The notes below the pieces were generated by a model. That model saw only the letters and a list, made by a program, of their open reading frames with translations, had not been told where the DNA came from and did no database searches. The position numbers were made by a program, and so were the translations under genes. A DNA stretch of 64,000 nucleotides from contig NZ_VTEX01000001.1 of the NCBI RefSeq assembly GCF_008180865.1, positions 127,116 through 191,115 of the forward strand, read 5' to 3'. Position 1 is the first letter of the stretch; each line of letters opens with the position of its first letter. Shown here one piece after another: positions 43,385 through 52,595 of the stretch. This stretch comes from Rossellomorea aquimaris. Its GTDB lineage: Bacteria > Bacillota > Bacilli > Bacillales > Bacillaceae_B.

Positions 43385-43867
43385 ATGGATATTCGTGATT
43401 TAAGAAATTGTTTTGGTAAGTTTGCCACGGGAGTAACTGTTGTTACGTGGAGAGGTGATAACAATCAGAATCATGGCATTACGGTAAATTCGTTTACGTC
43501 TGTTTCTTTGGATCCTCCATTAGTATTGGTATCTATTGATAAAAAAGCCAAAGCCTACGAAAGAATGAAAGAAAAGCCTTTTGTTATTAATATATTGGCG
43601 GCTGGTCAGGAAGCTGTGGCCTGGCAATTTGCCGGAAAAGAACAACAAGGATTGCAAATCGAATGGGAAGATACCGAATGTGGTCCACTTATTAAAGGTT
43701 CATTAGCTACAATTGAATGCAGCCCCTGGAAGGAATATGAAGGCGGAGACCATGTTCTATTTGTTGGTGAAGTTCAAAATTACCATTACGAAGAAGGTAA
43801 TAGTTTAGTCTTTTTCCAAGGTAAGTTCTTAGAAACAAATTCAATCGACAACTACGTAAAAAAATAG
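43385..43867 (+). CDS. Flavin reductase component (HpaC-like)
   Basis: A 160-residue flavin reductase-like domain protein that would use NAD(P)H to supply reduced flavin to the neighbouring oxygenase. [36 protein letters not shown] and the [10 protein letters not shown] stretch are the flavin-binding signatures. GAGGAGGTGG lies eight bases before ATG 43385; a GTG inside the ribosome site (43373) opens the longer frame and is rejected. Twenty bases separate it from the oxygenase. Confidence 0.85.
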   Translation: MDIRDLRNCFGKFATGVTVVTWRGDNNQNHGITVNSFTSVSLDPPLVLVSIDKKAKAYERMKEKPFVINILAAGQEAVAWQFAGKEQQGLQIEWEDTECGPLIKGSLATIECSPWKEYEGGDHVLFVGEVQNYHYEEGNSLVFFQGKFLETNSIDNYVKK

Positions 43868-43887
43868 TAGTAAAGGGGGATGTTAAA

Positions 43888-45366
43888 ATGACAATTCGTA
43901 CTGGTGCCCAGTATATAGAAGGTTTGAAATCTCGACAACCAGAAGTTTGGCTAGGAGGAAAGAAAGTAGAGGACGTTTATGAGGAAGAAGTATTCCGCCG
44001 GCCAATCCATGAAATTGCAAATCTCTACGATATTCAAAATGATCCAAAATACAAAGAGGAAATCACCTACATATGTGAAGAAGCAGGTGAGCGATATTCC
44101 CACGCATTTAAAGTCCCTAAATCATATGAAGATTTAAAAGCGAGAAGCAAGCTTTTTGAAGTTTGGGCTAAAGCAACCTTTGGGCTTATGGGAAGAACAC
44201 CGGATTTTCTTAATGTAACGATTACTGCAATGGCCAGCAATAAGTGGTTTCTGGAACAATACAATCCGGAATGGGCAAAGAATATGGTGAACTACTACGA
44301 ATATATTCGGGCCAACGACTTATTCTTGACTCATGCCATCATTAATCCTCAAAATGACCGCAGCAAAACCTCTCATGAACAGGAAAAGGAGTTTACACAT
44401 CTAGGGGTTGTTGAAGAAAGACCTGATGGTTTTATCGTAAGAGGAGCCAAGATGTTGGCTACACTTGCTCCAATAACAGATGAAGTGATCATTTATTCCT
44501 TCCCAGGGTTTCAGCCGGGCGATGAAAAGCATGCCATCGCATTTGCTTTGCCTATAGACACACCTGGTCTGCGAATTGTTTGTAGGGAGCCGATGCAAGA
44601 TGGAAGACGATCTGTATTAGACCATCCACTCGCTTCCAGATATGAAGAAATGGATGCATTACTTGTCTTTAATGATGTATTTGTTCCAAGTGACCGTATT
44701 TTTATCAATCAGAATATTGAAGCTGCCAATCTATTATATCCGAAGACTGGAATTGGCCAGCAGCCTGCTCATCAATCAGGGGTAAGAGGATTGGTAAAAC
44801 TGCAATTTGCTTCTGAAGTAGCAGCAAGAGTGGCAGATTCCATTGGTGTGGACGGATATTTAAACGTTCAAACACAATTAGGGGAGCTTATGCAGTCTGT
44901 TGAAGCAGTACGCGCACTATTAAGAGTGGCAGAATACGAATTTGAAACGACGTCAAGCGGAGAAGTGAGACCTGCCGGTACACCTCTTGAGACCATTCGT
45001 GGGATGTTGCCTAAGCTCTATCCACGCGCCATTGAGGTGATGCAAACTGTCGGTGCTGGTGGATTGTTGATGTCACCTACATTTGCTGATTTTGAACAGC
45101 CTGAACTTCGGGAGGATGTTCAGAAATATTATGTAGGACGTGAAGGGGTAACGTCAGAAGAACGGGTTCAACTATTTAAACTTGCATGGGATCTATGTGG
45201 TGAAGCATTTGGACAGAGGCTACTGCAATATGAGCGTTATTATTCAGGTGATCCTCTAAGAAGACTGGGTCGTTTCTATGCAGGGTTTAAACGGAATCAC
45301 TCTTTTGAAATGGTTGATGAGGCATTAAAAGGCTCAAAAGACCTTCAAGGACAACCGACCTCGTAA
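43888..45366 (+). CDS. HpaB-type FADH2 monooxygenase, probable anthranilate 3-monooxygenase
   Basis: A 492-residue 4-hydroxyphenylacetate 3-monooxygenase family oxygenase. GRTPDF (102-107) and [13 protein letters not shown] (148-160) belong to the flavin and substrate pocket; the C-terminal helical half is complete. Family members hydroxylate phenolic or anilinic rings with FADH2 and oxygen. Because the downstream enzymes begin with 3-hydroxyanthranilate dioxygenase, the likely reaction is anthranilate to 3-hydroxyanthranilate, as established for the Geobacillus thermodenitrificans enzyme. AAAGGGGGA precedes the ATG. Substrate is inferred from context. Confidence 0.82.
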   Translation: MTIRTGAQYIEGLKSRQPEVWLGGKKVEDVYEEEVFRRPIHEIANLYDIQNDPKYKEEITYICEEAGERYSHAFKVPKSYEDLKARSKLFEVWAKATFGLMGRTPDFLNVTITAMASNKWFLEQYNPEWAKNMVNYYEYIRANDLFLTHAIINPQNDRSKTSHEQEKEFTHLGVVEERPDGFIVRGAKMLATLAPITDEVIIYSFPGFQPGDEKHAIAFALPIDTPGLRIVCREPMQDGRRSVLDHPLASRYEEMDALLVFNDVFVPSDRIFINQNIEAANLLYPKTGIGQQPAHQSGVRGLVKLQFASEVAARVADSIGVDGYLNVQTQLGELMQSVEAVRALLRVAEYEFETTSSGEVRPAGTPLETIRGMLPKLYPRAIEVMQTVGAGGLLMSPTFADFEQPELREDVQKYYVGREGVTSEERVQLFKLAWDLCGEAFGQRLLQYERYYSGDPLRRLGRFYAGFKRNHSFEMVDEALKGSKDLQGQPTS

Positions 45367-45367
45367 A

Positions 45368-45381
45368 TGTAAGCGCTTTAT
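45368..45381 (+). promoter_or_regulatory. cre-like sequence after the oxygenase gene
   Basis: TGTAAGCGCTTTAT fits the first 12 positions of the CcpA cre consensus, failing at the final CA. It lies just past the oxygenase stop and about 90 bases before the regulator. It might subject the rest of the island to glucose repression. Confidence 0.35.
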
Positions 45382-45472
45382 TTTAATTTGTTGCAAGCAG
45401 GTAATTCAACAAGATTTGTCAAAGTTCTTAAATTGGTGCTAACGGCCAATAGTAGGATGAGGGGGATAATAA

Positions 45473-46225
45473 GTGATTTCTTCTGTGAAAAAGATTTCCA
45501 AAATTCTGAATTGATTTACCAATGACGAACCGGCATTAGGCAATAATGAAATTGCCGAAAGACTAAGAATGAATCCAAGTACTGTCCATCATTTAGTGCG
45601 GACCCTTTGTGAAGAGGGAATGCTTATTCAAGATAGCCGGAAAAAATACCGATTAGGCTGGAAGCTATTAGAATGGAGCAATCACGTTATGTATCAACAG
45701 GATATTTATAGTGAGGCGACTCCATTTTGTGAAAGTCTCATACGAAAGTTTCACGGTACGGTCCATATTGGTATGTTCGATTCAGGAGAAGTTCGATTCG
45801 TGTTAAAAGTGAAATCAAAAACATCACTTCCAGTACCCACTTATGTCGGGGCAACGAAACCGGCTTATTGTACGAGTACGGGAAAAATTTTGTTGGCTTA
45901 TAACCCTTCGCTGATTAAACCTACGATTGCCAAGGGACTTTTACAGCGTGCACCTAATACAATTACCTGTATTTCAAAATTAAAAGAAGAATTAAAGCAA
46001 ATAAAAGCCCAGGGGTTTGCGATTAGCAATAATGAGAATGAACTGGGGCTATATGGTATAGCGGCGCCTATTCGATCATATACGGGCCAAACGATCGCTG
46101 CGCTTAATATGGTTGGACCAATCACATATATGAATGGCAGCAATCGTAATGAAATGATTAGAAATGTGGTAAATACAGCTGAAAAAATTTCAAAAGATAT
46201 CGGTTATATAAGCAGTGTATTGTGA
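45473..46225 (+). pseudogene. IclR-family regulator interrupted by an in-frame TGA
   Basis: Starting at GTG 45473 (AGGGGGA upstream), the frame reads VISSVKKISKILN, TGA (45512-45514), then FTNDEPALGNNEIAERLRMNPSTVHH and on for about 237 more codons without a stop. The whole matches an IclR regulator: winged helix (about 1-65) and effector domain (about 80-248). The stop falls where family members usually have Cys or Phe-adjacent residues. Restart at ATG 45569 would give 218 residues lacking the first half of the DNA-binding domain. So it is probably non-functional unless the stop is suppressed or is a sequence error. Confidence 0.8.
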
Positions 46226-46253
46226 CACCTACAATCATTCAGGAGGTTATGAA

Positions 46254-46805
46254 ATGACTACTCAATCAAAATCATTCTTAAAAACAAGAGTTCTGGATTT
46301 ATTGAAAACAATTGAAGAAAACAAAGATTTATTGAAACCGCCAGTGAACAATAAAGTGCTTTGGGAAGACTCTGAATTTATTGCCATGTTACTTGGAGGT
46401 CCCAATAAACGTCGTGATTTCCATGTAGATCCATCTGATGAATTCTTCTATCAAATTAAAGGCAATGCATATGTAGAGTGCATTAATGATGAAGGAAAAC
46501 GTGAAGTGGTAACTGTAGGGGAAGGCGAAATATTTATGCTGCCGGCAAATGTACCCCACTCTCCTCATAGAGTTGCAGATTCCTATGGAATTGTTTTAGA
46601 AAGAAAAAGGGACCAGGGAGAACTTGAAAGCTTTGTATGGTTCTGTGATAAATGTGACCATGAAATGCACCGGGCCACTGTTCAACTGACAAATATTGAA
46701 ACACAGGTGAAAGAAGCGATAGAACATTTTAATTCAAGTGAAGATCTGCGCATATGTGAAAAGTGTGGGTATAAAATGCCGCCTGAAGCTGAGGAATGGA
46801 AATGA
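46254..46805 (+). CDS. nbaC: 3-Hydroxyanthranilate 3,4-dioxygenase
   Basis: A 183-residue cupin dioxygenase that opens 3-hydroxyanthranilate to 2-amino-3-carboxymuconate semialdehyde. Iron ligands His57, Glu63 and His102 and substrate residues Arg53, Arg106 and Glu116 are at the spacing known for the bacterial enzyme. The C-terminal rubredoxin-like site with two CxxC pairs (131/134, 168/171) typical of bacterial members is intact. AGGAGG selects ATG 46254 over the longer frame from 46215. Confidence 0.93.
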   Translation: MTTQSKSFLKTRVLDLLKTIEENKDLLKPPVNNKVLWEDSEFIAMLLGGPNKRRDFHVDPSDEFFYQIKGNAYVECINDEGKREVVTVGEGEIFMLPANVPHSPHRVADSYGIVLERKRDQGELESFVWFCDKCDHEMHRATVQLTNIETQVKEAIEHFNSSEDLRICEKCGYKMPPEAEEWK

Positions 46806-47854
46806 GAGTAGATTTTCATACCCATATCATTCCGAAAGACCTCCCGGATTTTGCTGAAAAATATGGAGGGAAGTGGCCGGTCCTCCATCAAACTTGTGCG
46901 TGTGGAGCAAATATTTTAGTAGAAGGTAAGATATTTAGAGAAGTGACAGATCAAGTATGGAGTCCTGAAAAGAGAATACAGGATATGGATAGAGAAGGTG
47001 TAGACATTCAGGTGCTTTCTCCCATTCCCGTCACGTTCTCTTACTGGGCAAATAAGGATGCTGCACTTGAAATGGCACGGATTCAAAATGACTTTATTTC
47101 AAAAACCGTTCATGAGCATCCCTCCCGTTTTGTAGGTTTAGGGACTGTTCCCATGCAGGATGCAGCAACTGCAGTAGCTGAAATTGATCGTTGCATAAAT
47201 GAATTAAATTTATACGGAATTGAGATAGGTACAAATGTAAATGGCGAAAATTTAGATGCACCTGAATTCCTCGAGTTTTTCGAGATGGCCGAGAGATGGA
47301 ATGTGCCTTTATTCATTCATCCGTGGGAGACGATGGCTAAGGATCGAACACCGCGACATAACTTTATGTATACCATCGGAATGCCGAGTGAGACAGCTCT
47401 TGCCGCTGCCAGTCTTGTTTGGAGCGGTGTGATAGAGAAATTTCCTAATTTAAAAATTTGTTTTGCCCATGGTGGAGGGTCGTTCCCGTACATTTTACCA
47501 AGACTGGATCAAGGGTGGAAGGTATGGCCGCAATTACGATTAACAACGCATCCACCAAGTCATTATGTGAAGAATTTCTATTTTGACTCCTTAAACTATG
47601 ATTCTTTAAATGTGAACTATCTAATTGATCGATTTGGTCATGAGAAAGTAATGATGGGGTCAGATTATCCATTTTTATTAAGAGAGATTCCACCAGGGAG
47701 AGTAATAGATGGAATGAATGAATTAACAGACGTTCAAAGACGAATGATGTTAGGTGAAAATGCGTTGAGATTCTTAAATATAAAGGAGTTAAAATCTGAC
47801 TATGGAACAAAAACTAATGACACCAGAGGAGAAACTTCAAAGTCTCGGACTTAA
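46802..47854 (+). CDS. nbaD: 2-Amino-3-carboxymuconate-6-semialdehyde decarboxylase (ACMSD)
   Basis: A 350-residue amidohydrolase-superfamily decarboxylase. Zinc ligands His6, His8 (DFHTHIIP), His173 (FIHPWE), His223 (CFAHGGG) and Asp288 (GSDYPF) correspond to those of Pseudomonas ACMSD. It starts in an ATGA overlap with the dioxygenase gene (ATG 46796 is an alternative). The last 17 or so residues overlap the next gene by 53 bases in another frame, so the C-terminus is longer than in typical ACMSD. Confidence 0.92.
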   Translation: MRVDFHTHIIPKDLPDFAEKYGGKWPVLHQTCACGANILVEGKIFREVTDQVWSPEKRIQDMDREGVDIQVLSPIPVTFSYWANKDAALEMARIQNDFISKTVHEHPSRFVGLGTVPMQDAATAVAEIDRCINELNLYGIEIGTNVNGENLDAPEFLEFFEMAERWNVPLFIHPWETMAKDRTPRHNFMYTIGMPSETALAAASLVWSGVIEKFPNLKICFAHGGGSFPYILPRLDQGWKVWPQLRLTTHPPSHYVKNFYFDSLNYDSLNVNYLIDRFGHEKVMMGSDYPFLLREIPPGRVIDGMNELTDVQRRMMLGENALRFLNIKELKSDYGTKTNDTRGETSKSRT

Positions 47855-48272
47855 GCTTTCTCCTGTACGCCCTGTTGTAGGGAATTATGTTAGTAGAGTT
47901 CGTGTTGGCAACCTGATTTTCACTTCTGGTCAAGGAGTCGATGAGTATCATGGAAAGATTGGCACTGACTTTGATGTACAGGAAGGTTATCTGGCTGCCC
48001 GTCAATCCATGATGAATCTATTAAACGTGTTGAAGGATGAACTTGGAGAACTTTCTAGAGTGAAGAGAATCGTGAAAATATTAGGATTTGTCAATTGTAC
48101 AGAGAAATTTACGGATCAGCCAAAAGTAATGAATGGTGCGTCTGATTTATTAGTAGAGGTTTTTGGTGAAAAAGGTAAGCACGCCAGGTCAGCTGTGGGG
48201 ATGGCACAATTGCCTGGAGGAACAGCCATTGAAATTGAAATGATTGTAGAAATTGAAGACCCATTAACATAA
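47802..48272 (+). CDS. RidA-family 2-aminomuconate deaminase
   Basis: A 156-residue YjgF/RidA-fold protein. The sequence FTSGQGVDEYHGKIG, the loop KILGFVNCTEKFTDQPKVMNGAS and the conserved Arg in GKHARSAVGMAQLP with the GTAIEIEMI ending are family marks. In this setting it fits 2-aminomuconate deaminase (AmnD/NbaF), which releases ammonia to give 4-oxalocrotonate. It begins inside the decarboxylase gene. AAAGGAG lies 12 bases before the ATG; ATG 47817 is an alternative. Confidence 0.82.
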   Translation: MEQKLMTPEEKLQSLGLKLSPVRPVVGNYVSRVRVGNLIFTSGQGVDEYHGKIGTDFDVQEGYLAARQSMMNLLNVLKDELGELSRVKRIVKILGFVNCTEKFTDQPKVMNGASDLLVEVFGEKGKHARSAVGMAQLPGGTAIEIEMIVEIEDPLT

Positions 48273-48280
48273 ATGAAATG

Positions 48281-48313
48281 AAAAAAGGTGACAAGCATGT
48301 CACCTTTTTTCAA
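48281..48313 (+). terminator. Intra-island terminator
   Basis: AAAAAAGGTGAC pairs with GTCACCTTTTTT around a six-base loop. Located between the deaminase and the dehydrogenase genes, it divides the island into two transcription segments or lowers downstream expression. Confidence 0.75.
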
Positions 48314-48351
48314 AAATAATAACGTGTGAATAGTAGCAGGGGGGACTTTCA

Positions 48352-49827
48352 ATGCATTTAAAAGAAAAATCCAATCAGAAAGTTAGACCAATAGATTGCA
48401 GACATTTCATTAATGGTGAATATAGAGATTCATTTGATATGAAAACATTCGAAAATATGAATCCAGCTACAGAGGAGATAATTGGAAGGGTATCGGAAGG
48501 CGGGAAGAAGGAAGTAGATGAAGCTGTAAAAGCAGCGAAAACCGCTTTAAAGGGACCTTGGAAAACCTTCACTTCAAGCCAACGTTCTGTCGTTTTAAGA
48601 CGTATTGGCGACCTGATTCTTGAACGTAAAGAAGAATTGGCTGCACTTGAATCCATGGATACCGGGAAACCTTATCAAATGGCACTTGAAATCGATATTC
48701 CAAGAGCTGCCTATAACTTCCATTTCTTTGCAGACTACCTGACCTCTATGGGAACAGAGGCATATCAGCAAGATCAACAAGCCCTTCATTACTCCATTCG
48801 CCGGCCGGTTGGCGTAGTGGGCATGATCAATCCTTGGAATCTGCCATTATTACTTCTTACATGGAAGATGGCACCTTGCCTTGCAGCTGGAAATACAGCA
48901 GTTATGAAGCCTGCTGAGCAGACTCCCATGACAGCTACGGTACTGGCAGAAATATGTAAAGAAGCAGGAGTACCAGACGGGGTAGTGAATCTTGTTCATG
49001 GTTTTGGACCTGGCTCAGCAGGGGCTGCCATTACCGAACATCCTGACGTTGATGCGGTTACGTTCACGGGGGAAACCAAGACAGGAACCGCGATCATGAA
49101 AGCCGCTGCCCCATCTTTAAAGAAACTATCATATGAACTTGGTGGGAAAAATCCTAACATCATTTTTGCAGATTCCGACCTGGATGAAGTGATTGATACG
49201 ACACTTAAATCAAGTTTTATGAATCAAGGGGAAGTATGTCTGTGTGGTTCCAGAATTTATGTTGAAAGTTCGGTATATGAATCCTTTTTAGAGAAGTTCG
49301 TTGCCAGAACAAAAGAGCTCACTGTAGGTGATCCATTCCGGGATGAAACCAAAGTTGGCGCAGTAATAAGTAAAGAACACTATGATCGAGTGTTGGGCTA
49401 CATACAATCGGCGAGAGATGAAGGCGGAACCATCCTTGCAGGGGGAAGTCGACTCCAGGAAGAAGACAAAGGGTATTTTATCATGCCGACGATCATTGTT
49501 GGTCTTGATAAAGATGCAACATGTGTTCGTGAAGAAATATTTGGACCTGTTGTGACGGTAATTCCTTTTGAAACGGAAGAAGAAGTCATTGAACAAGCAA
49601 ACGATACTCATTATGGATTAGGGACGACGATTTGGACAAATGATTTACGAAGAGCCCATCGGGTAGCTCACCAAATAGAAGCAGGAATCATTTGGGTGAA
49701 CACCTGGTATTTGCGAGATCTGCGCACTCCATTTGGAGGTATGAAACAAAGCGGTATAGGCAGAGAGGGAGGCATGCATAGTTTCGAATTTTATAGTGAG
49801 CTTTCCAATATCACGATTAAATTATAG
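48352..49827 (+). CDS. nbaE: 2-Aminomuconic semialdehyde dehydrogenase
   Basis: A 491-residue NAD-dependent aldehyde dehydrogenase. Glu262 in ELGGKNP and catalytic Cys296 in NQGEVCLCGSR are present; the second Cys and the GEVCLCGSRIYV pattern are typical of hydroxymuconic/aminomuconic semialdehyde dehydrogenases. GGGGGGACTTTC precedes the ATG. Oxidises 2-aminomuconic semialdehyde to 2-aminomuconate. Confidence 0.88.
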   Translation: MHLKEKSNQKVRPIDCRHFINGEYRDSFDMKTFENMNPATEEIIGRVSEGGKKEVDEAVKAAKTALKGPWKTFTSSQRSVVLRRIGDLILERKEELAALESMDTGKPYQMALEIDIPRAAYNFHFFADYLTSMGTEAYQQDQQALHYSIRRPVGVVGMINPWNLPLLLLTWKMAPCLAAGNTAVMKPAEQTPMTATVLAEICKEAGVPDGVVNLVHGFGPGSAGAAITEHPDVDAVTFTGETKTGTAIMKAAAPSLKKLSYELGGKNPNIIFADSDLDEVIDTTLKSSFMNQGEVCLCGSRIYVESSVYESFLEKFVARTKELTVGDPFRDETKVGAVISKEHYDRVLGYIQSARDEGGTILAGGSRLQEEDKGYFIMPTIIVGLDKDATCVREEIFGPVVTVIPFETEEEVIEQANDTHYGLGTTIWTNDLRRAHRVAHQIEAGIIWVNTWYLRDLRTPFGGMKQSGIGREGGMHSFEFYSELSNITIKL

Positions 49828-49843
49828 GAAGGGTGGGCTGTTC

Positions 49844-50641
49844 ATGTTAGAGAAAACGATGAGTGAAGAGATCAAGAGCTTTTCAAATCAACTTATAGAA
49901 GCTGAGAGAAATAGAGTGGGGAGTAAACCTTTAACAGAATTAAAACCGTCCATCACCATTCATGAAGCCTATCACATCCAACTGAAAACGATCGCCAGGA
50001 AAGTCGAAACGGGCGCAACCATAGTGGGCAAAAAAATTGGTCTCACATCCATCGCCATGCAGGAACTACTTGGTGTCGACGAACCGGATTATGGACACCT
50101 CCTTGATGAAATGGCGATTGAGAACAATGGAACAGTGTTGAAGCCTCAAGTTCTTCAACCCAGAGTGGAGGGGGAAATCGCCTTTGTCCTTAAAGAAGAA
50201 TTACGAGGTCCTAACGTAACTGCAGAAGATGTATTGAAGGCTACGGATTATGTATTACCTGCATTAGAAATTGTTGATAGCAGAATTACAGATTGGAAGA
50301 TTAAATTACAAGATACGATTGCCGATAATGCTTCAACAGGATTATTTGTATTAGGAGATCGACCTGTTTCAATAGAGGACGTCAATTTAAAAGAAGTAGG
50401 GATGAACTTCTATCGTAATGGTGAACTGATGAATACTGGGAAGGGTTCAGCAGCACTGGGAGATCCGGCATATTGTGTAGCGTGGCTTGCCAATAAACTT
50501 CATGAGTTTAATTTGACTCTGGAACCTGGGGAGTTGATCTTATCAGGAGCTTTATCAGCAGCTGTATACGCAAACCCCGGTGATGAGTTCTCTGCCGTAT
50601 TTGATGGTCTGGGAAAGGTTTCATGTACTTTTGAAAGGTAA
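49844..50641 (+). CDS. 2-Oxopent-4-enoate hydratase (MhpD/DmpE-like)
   Basis: A 265-residue hydratase of the fumarylacetoacetate-hydrolase-like family. VGKKIGLTSIAMQELLGVDEPDYG and QPRVEGEIAFVL supply metal ligands; EIVDSRITDWKIKLQDTIADNAS and the end GLGKVSCTF match DmpE-type hydratases rather than the decarboxylases. It converts 2-oxopent-4-enoate to 4-hydroxy-2-oxovalerate. AGGAAGGGTGG picks ATG 49844; the frame opens inside the preceding gene at 49796. Confidence 0.85.
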   Translation: MLEKTMSEEIKSFSNQLIEAERNRVGSKPLTELKPSITIHEAYHIQLKTIARKVETGATIVGKKIGLTSIAMQELLGVDEPDYGHLLDEMAIENNGTVLKPQVLQPRVEGEIAFVLKEELRGPNVTAEDVLKATDYVLPALEIVDSRITDWKIKLQDTIADNASTGLFVLGDRPVSIEDVNLKEVGMNFYRNGELMNTGKGSAALGDPAYCVAWLANKLHEFNLTLEPGELILSGALSAAVYANPGDEFSAVFDGLGKVSCTFER

Positions 50642-50653
50642 GGAGGAAAAGAA

Positions 50654-51529
50654 ATGAAAACGAAAGTTGCCATAATCGGGTCTGGGAATATAGGTACAGA
50701 TTTAATGAAGAAATTGCTGCGATCAGATGTATTGGAATTAACGGCAATGATTGGTATTGACTCTAATTCAGAAGGGTTAAGAATGGCAAAGGAACATGGT
50801 CTTTCAACATTTTCAAATGGGTTGGATGGGTTCTTGGAAAAATATGAATTAGCAGATGTATTATTTGATGCAACATCTGCGAAAGCCCATCATCATCATG
50901 CTGAAATATTAAAAAAACTCGGTAAGAAAGTGATTGATCTTACACCTGCTGCCATCGGTCCCTTTGTTGTTCCACCTGTAAATTTACACGAGCATTTACA
51001 TGAACAAAATGTAAATATGATCACTTGTGGAGGGCAAGCGACCATTCCCATCGTGCACAGTATAAATTCAGTAGCTGAAGTGGAGTATGCAGAAATTGTA
51101 GCCACAATTTCCAGTAGAAGTGCCGGTCCGGGCACAAGAGCTAATATTGATGAATTTACAGTAACAACAGCCAAAGGTCTTGAAGTGATTGGAGGAGCTG
51201 AAAATGGAAAAGCGATTATCATTCTTAATCCAGCTGAACCTCCAATCTTAATGAGGGACACGGTTTATTGTTTGTTAAAAGGAAATGTGATTCAAAAAGA
51301 GATTACTCAATCAATCAAAAACATGGTAAAGAGGGTGAGTGAATATGTTCCTGGATACCGCCTTCGAACAGATCCTATTTTTGAAGACAATAAAGTGACG
51401 GTTTTCCTTGAAGTTGAGGGCTCAGGTGACTACTTACCGAGTTATGCCGGAAACCTGGATATCATGACTTCGTCTGCAGTGAAAGTAGGGGAAGAACTAG
51501 CTAAATATGTAATGACTCAGCAGGCATAA
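50654..51529 (+). CDS. Acetaldehyde dehydrogenase (acetylating)
   Basis: A 291-residue enzyme making acetyl-CoA from acetaldehyde, CoA and NAD. Nucleotide-binding [13 protein letters not shown] at the N-terminus, catalytic Cys125 in [13 protein letters not shown], and [17 protein letters not shown] are the DmpF/MhpF signatures. It forms a channelling complex with the aldolase encoded next. AAGGAGG precedes the ATG; 12 bases after the hydratase. Confidence 0.92.
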   Translation: MKTKVAIIGSGNIGTDLMKKLLRSDVLELTAMIGIDSNSEGLRMAKEHGLSTFSNGLDGFLEKYELADVLFDATSAKAHHHHAEILKKLGKKVIDLTPAAIGPFVVPPVNLHEHLHEQNVNMITCGGQATIPIVHSINSVAEVEYAEIVATISSRSAGPGTRANIDEFTVTTAKGLEVIGGAENGKAIIILNPAEPPILMRDTVYCLLKGNVIQKEITQSIKNMVKRVSEYVPGYRLRTDPIFEDNKVTVFLEVEGSGDYLPSYAGNLDIMTSSAVKVGEELAKYVMTQQA

Positions 51530-51565
51530 TACTTTACCTAGAGTAAATGCGAAAGGAGAATGAGT

Positions 51566-52582
51566 GTGCCAAATCGGGATATTACTGTGACAGAGGTAGC
51601 TTTAAGAGACGGTAGTCATGCTATCGGTCACAGCTATACAGTGGATCAAGTAATAAATGTAGCAAAAGCCTTAGATGAAGCGAATATTCCTTATATTGAA
51701 GTCTCCCATGGAGATGGATTAGGGGGTTCCTCCCTACAATACGGGCTTTCAAAAACAAATGAATTTGATTTGATTTCAGCTGCTGTTTCGGTATGCAGAC
51801 AAGCAAAGATAGGGGTTCTGCTCTTACCGGGAATAGGAACGGTTAATGAATTGAAAAAGGCAGAGCAAGCAGGTGCAAGGCTCGCTCGTATTGCTACCCA
51901 TGTGACAGAAGCTGATGTGTCAAAGCAACATATCCAAACGGCAAAGGAATTGGGTATGGAAACGGTAGGTTTCTTGATGATGGCTCACATGGCACCCATG
52001 GAAAAATTGATACAGCAGGCGAAATTAATGGAAAGCTATGGAGCGGATACCATTTATATTGTAGATTCTGCAGGGGCCATGCTTCCTCATGAAGTAAGGG
52101 AAAGAGTGAAAGCATTAAAGCAAAGCGTCCATTCAAATATAGGATTTCATGCCCATAATAATCTCTCTCTGGCGATGGCCAATACACTTGCAGCAATAGA
52201 AGAAGGAGCAACCTGGGTCGATGGGAGTGTCCGGTGTTTAGGTGCAGGTGCTGGAAATACCCAAACAGAAGTCTTGATCTCGATACTGGATCGCATGAAC
52301 ATTGAGACTGGAATTGATCATTATAAAATGATGGATTTGGCAGAGGATATTGTAGCTCCCATATTAGAAAATCCACAAGAAATTACAAAAGGGAGTTTAA
52401 TTCTCGGTTATGCAGGTGTCTATTCGAGTTTCTTACTTCATGCCCAAAAAGCGGCCAGGAAATTCAATGTAGATCCAAGAGATATCTTAGTGGAATTAGG
52501 TAGAAGGGGTGTCGTAGGAGGACAAGAAGATATGATTGTCGACGTCGCCAGCGAATTATCAAAGAAAGCTACTGTAAGGTAG
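51566..52582 (+). CDS. 4-Hydroxy-2-oxovalerate aldolase
   Basis: A 338-residue HMGL-like aldolase that splits 4-hydroxy-2-oxovalerate to pyruvate and acetaldehyde. The N-terminal TEVALRDGSHAIGHSYT has the catalytic Arg, metal Asp and base His; the metal-binding GFHAHNN is near 200. The C-terminal domain that contacts acetaldehyde dehydrogenase is present. AAAGGAG is two bases from ATG 51560 and six from GTG 51566, so GTG is favoured. Confidence 0.92.
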   Translation: MPNRDITVTEVALRDGSHAIGHSYTVDQVINVAKALDEANIPYIEVSHGDGLGGSSLQYGLSKTNEFDLISAAVSVCRQAKIGVLLLPGIGTVNELKKAEQAGARLARIATHVTEADVSKQHIQTAKELGMETVGFLMMAHMAPMEKLIQQAKLMESYGADTIYIVDSAGAMLPHEVRERVKALKQSVHSNIGFHAHNNLSLAMANTLAAIEEGATWVDGSVRCLGAGAGNTQTEVLISILDRMNIETGIDHYKMMDLAEDIVAPILENPQEITKGSLILGYAGVYSSFLLHAQKAARKFNVDPRDILVELGRRGVVGGQEDMIVDVASELSKKATVR

Positions 52583-52595
52583 AAAGGAGCCAAAA

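Noticed and set aside
45512..45514. Selenocysteine reading of the TGA in the IclR gene
   Set aside because: The codon is followed by no evident SECIS-like hairpin, and IclR regulators are not known selenoproteins; a nonsense mutation or sequence error is simpler.
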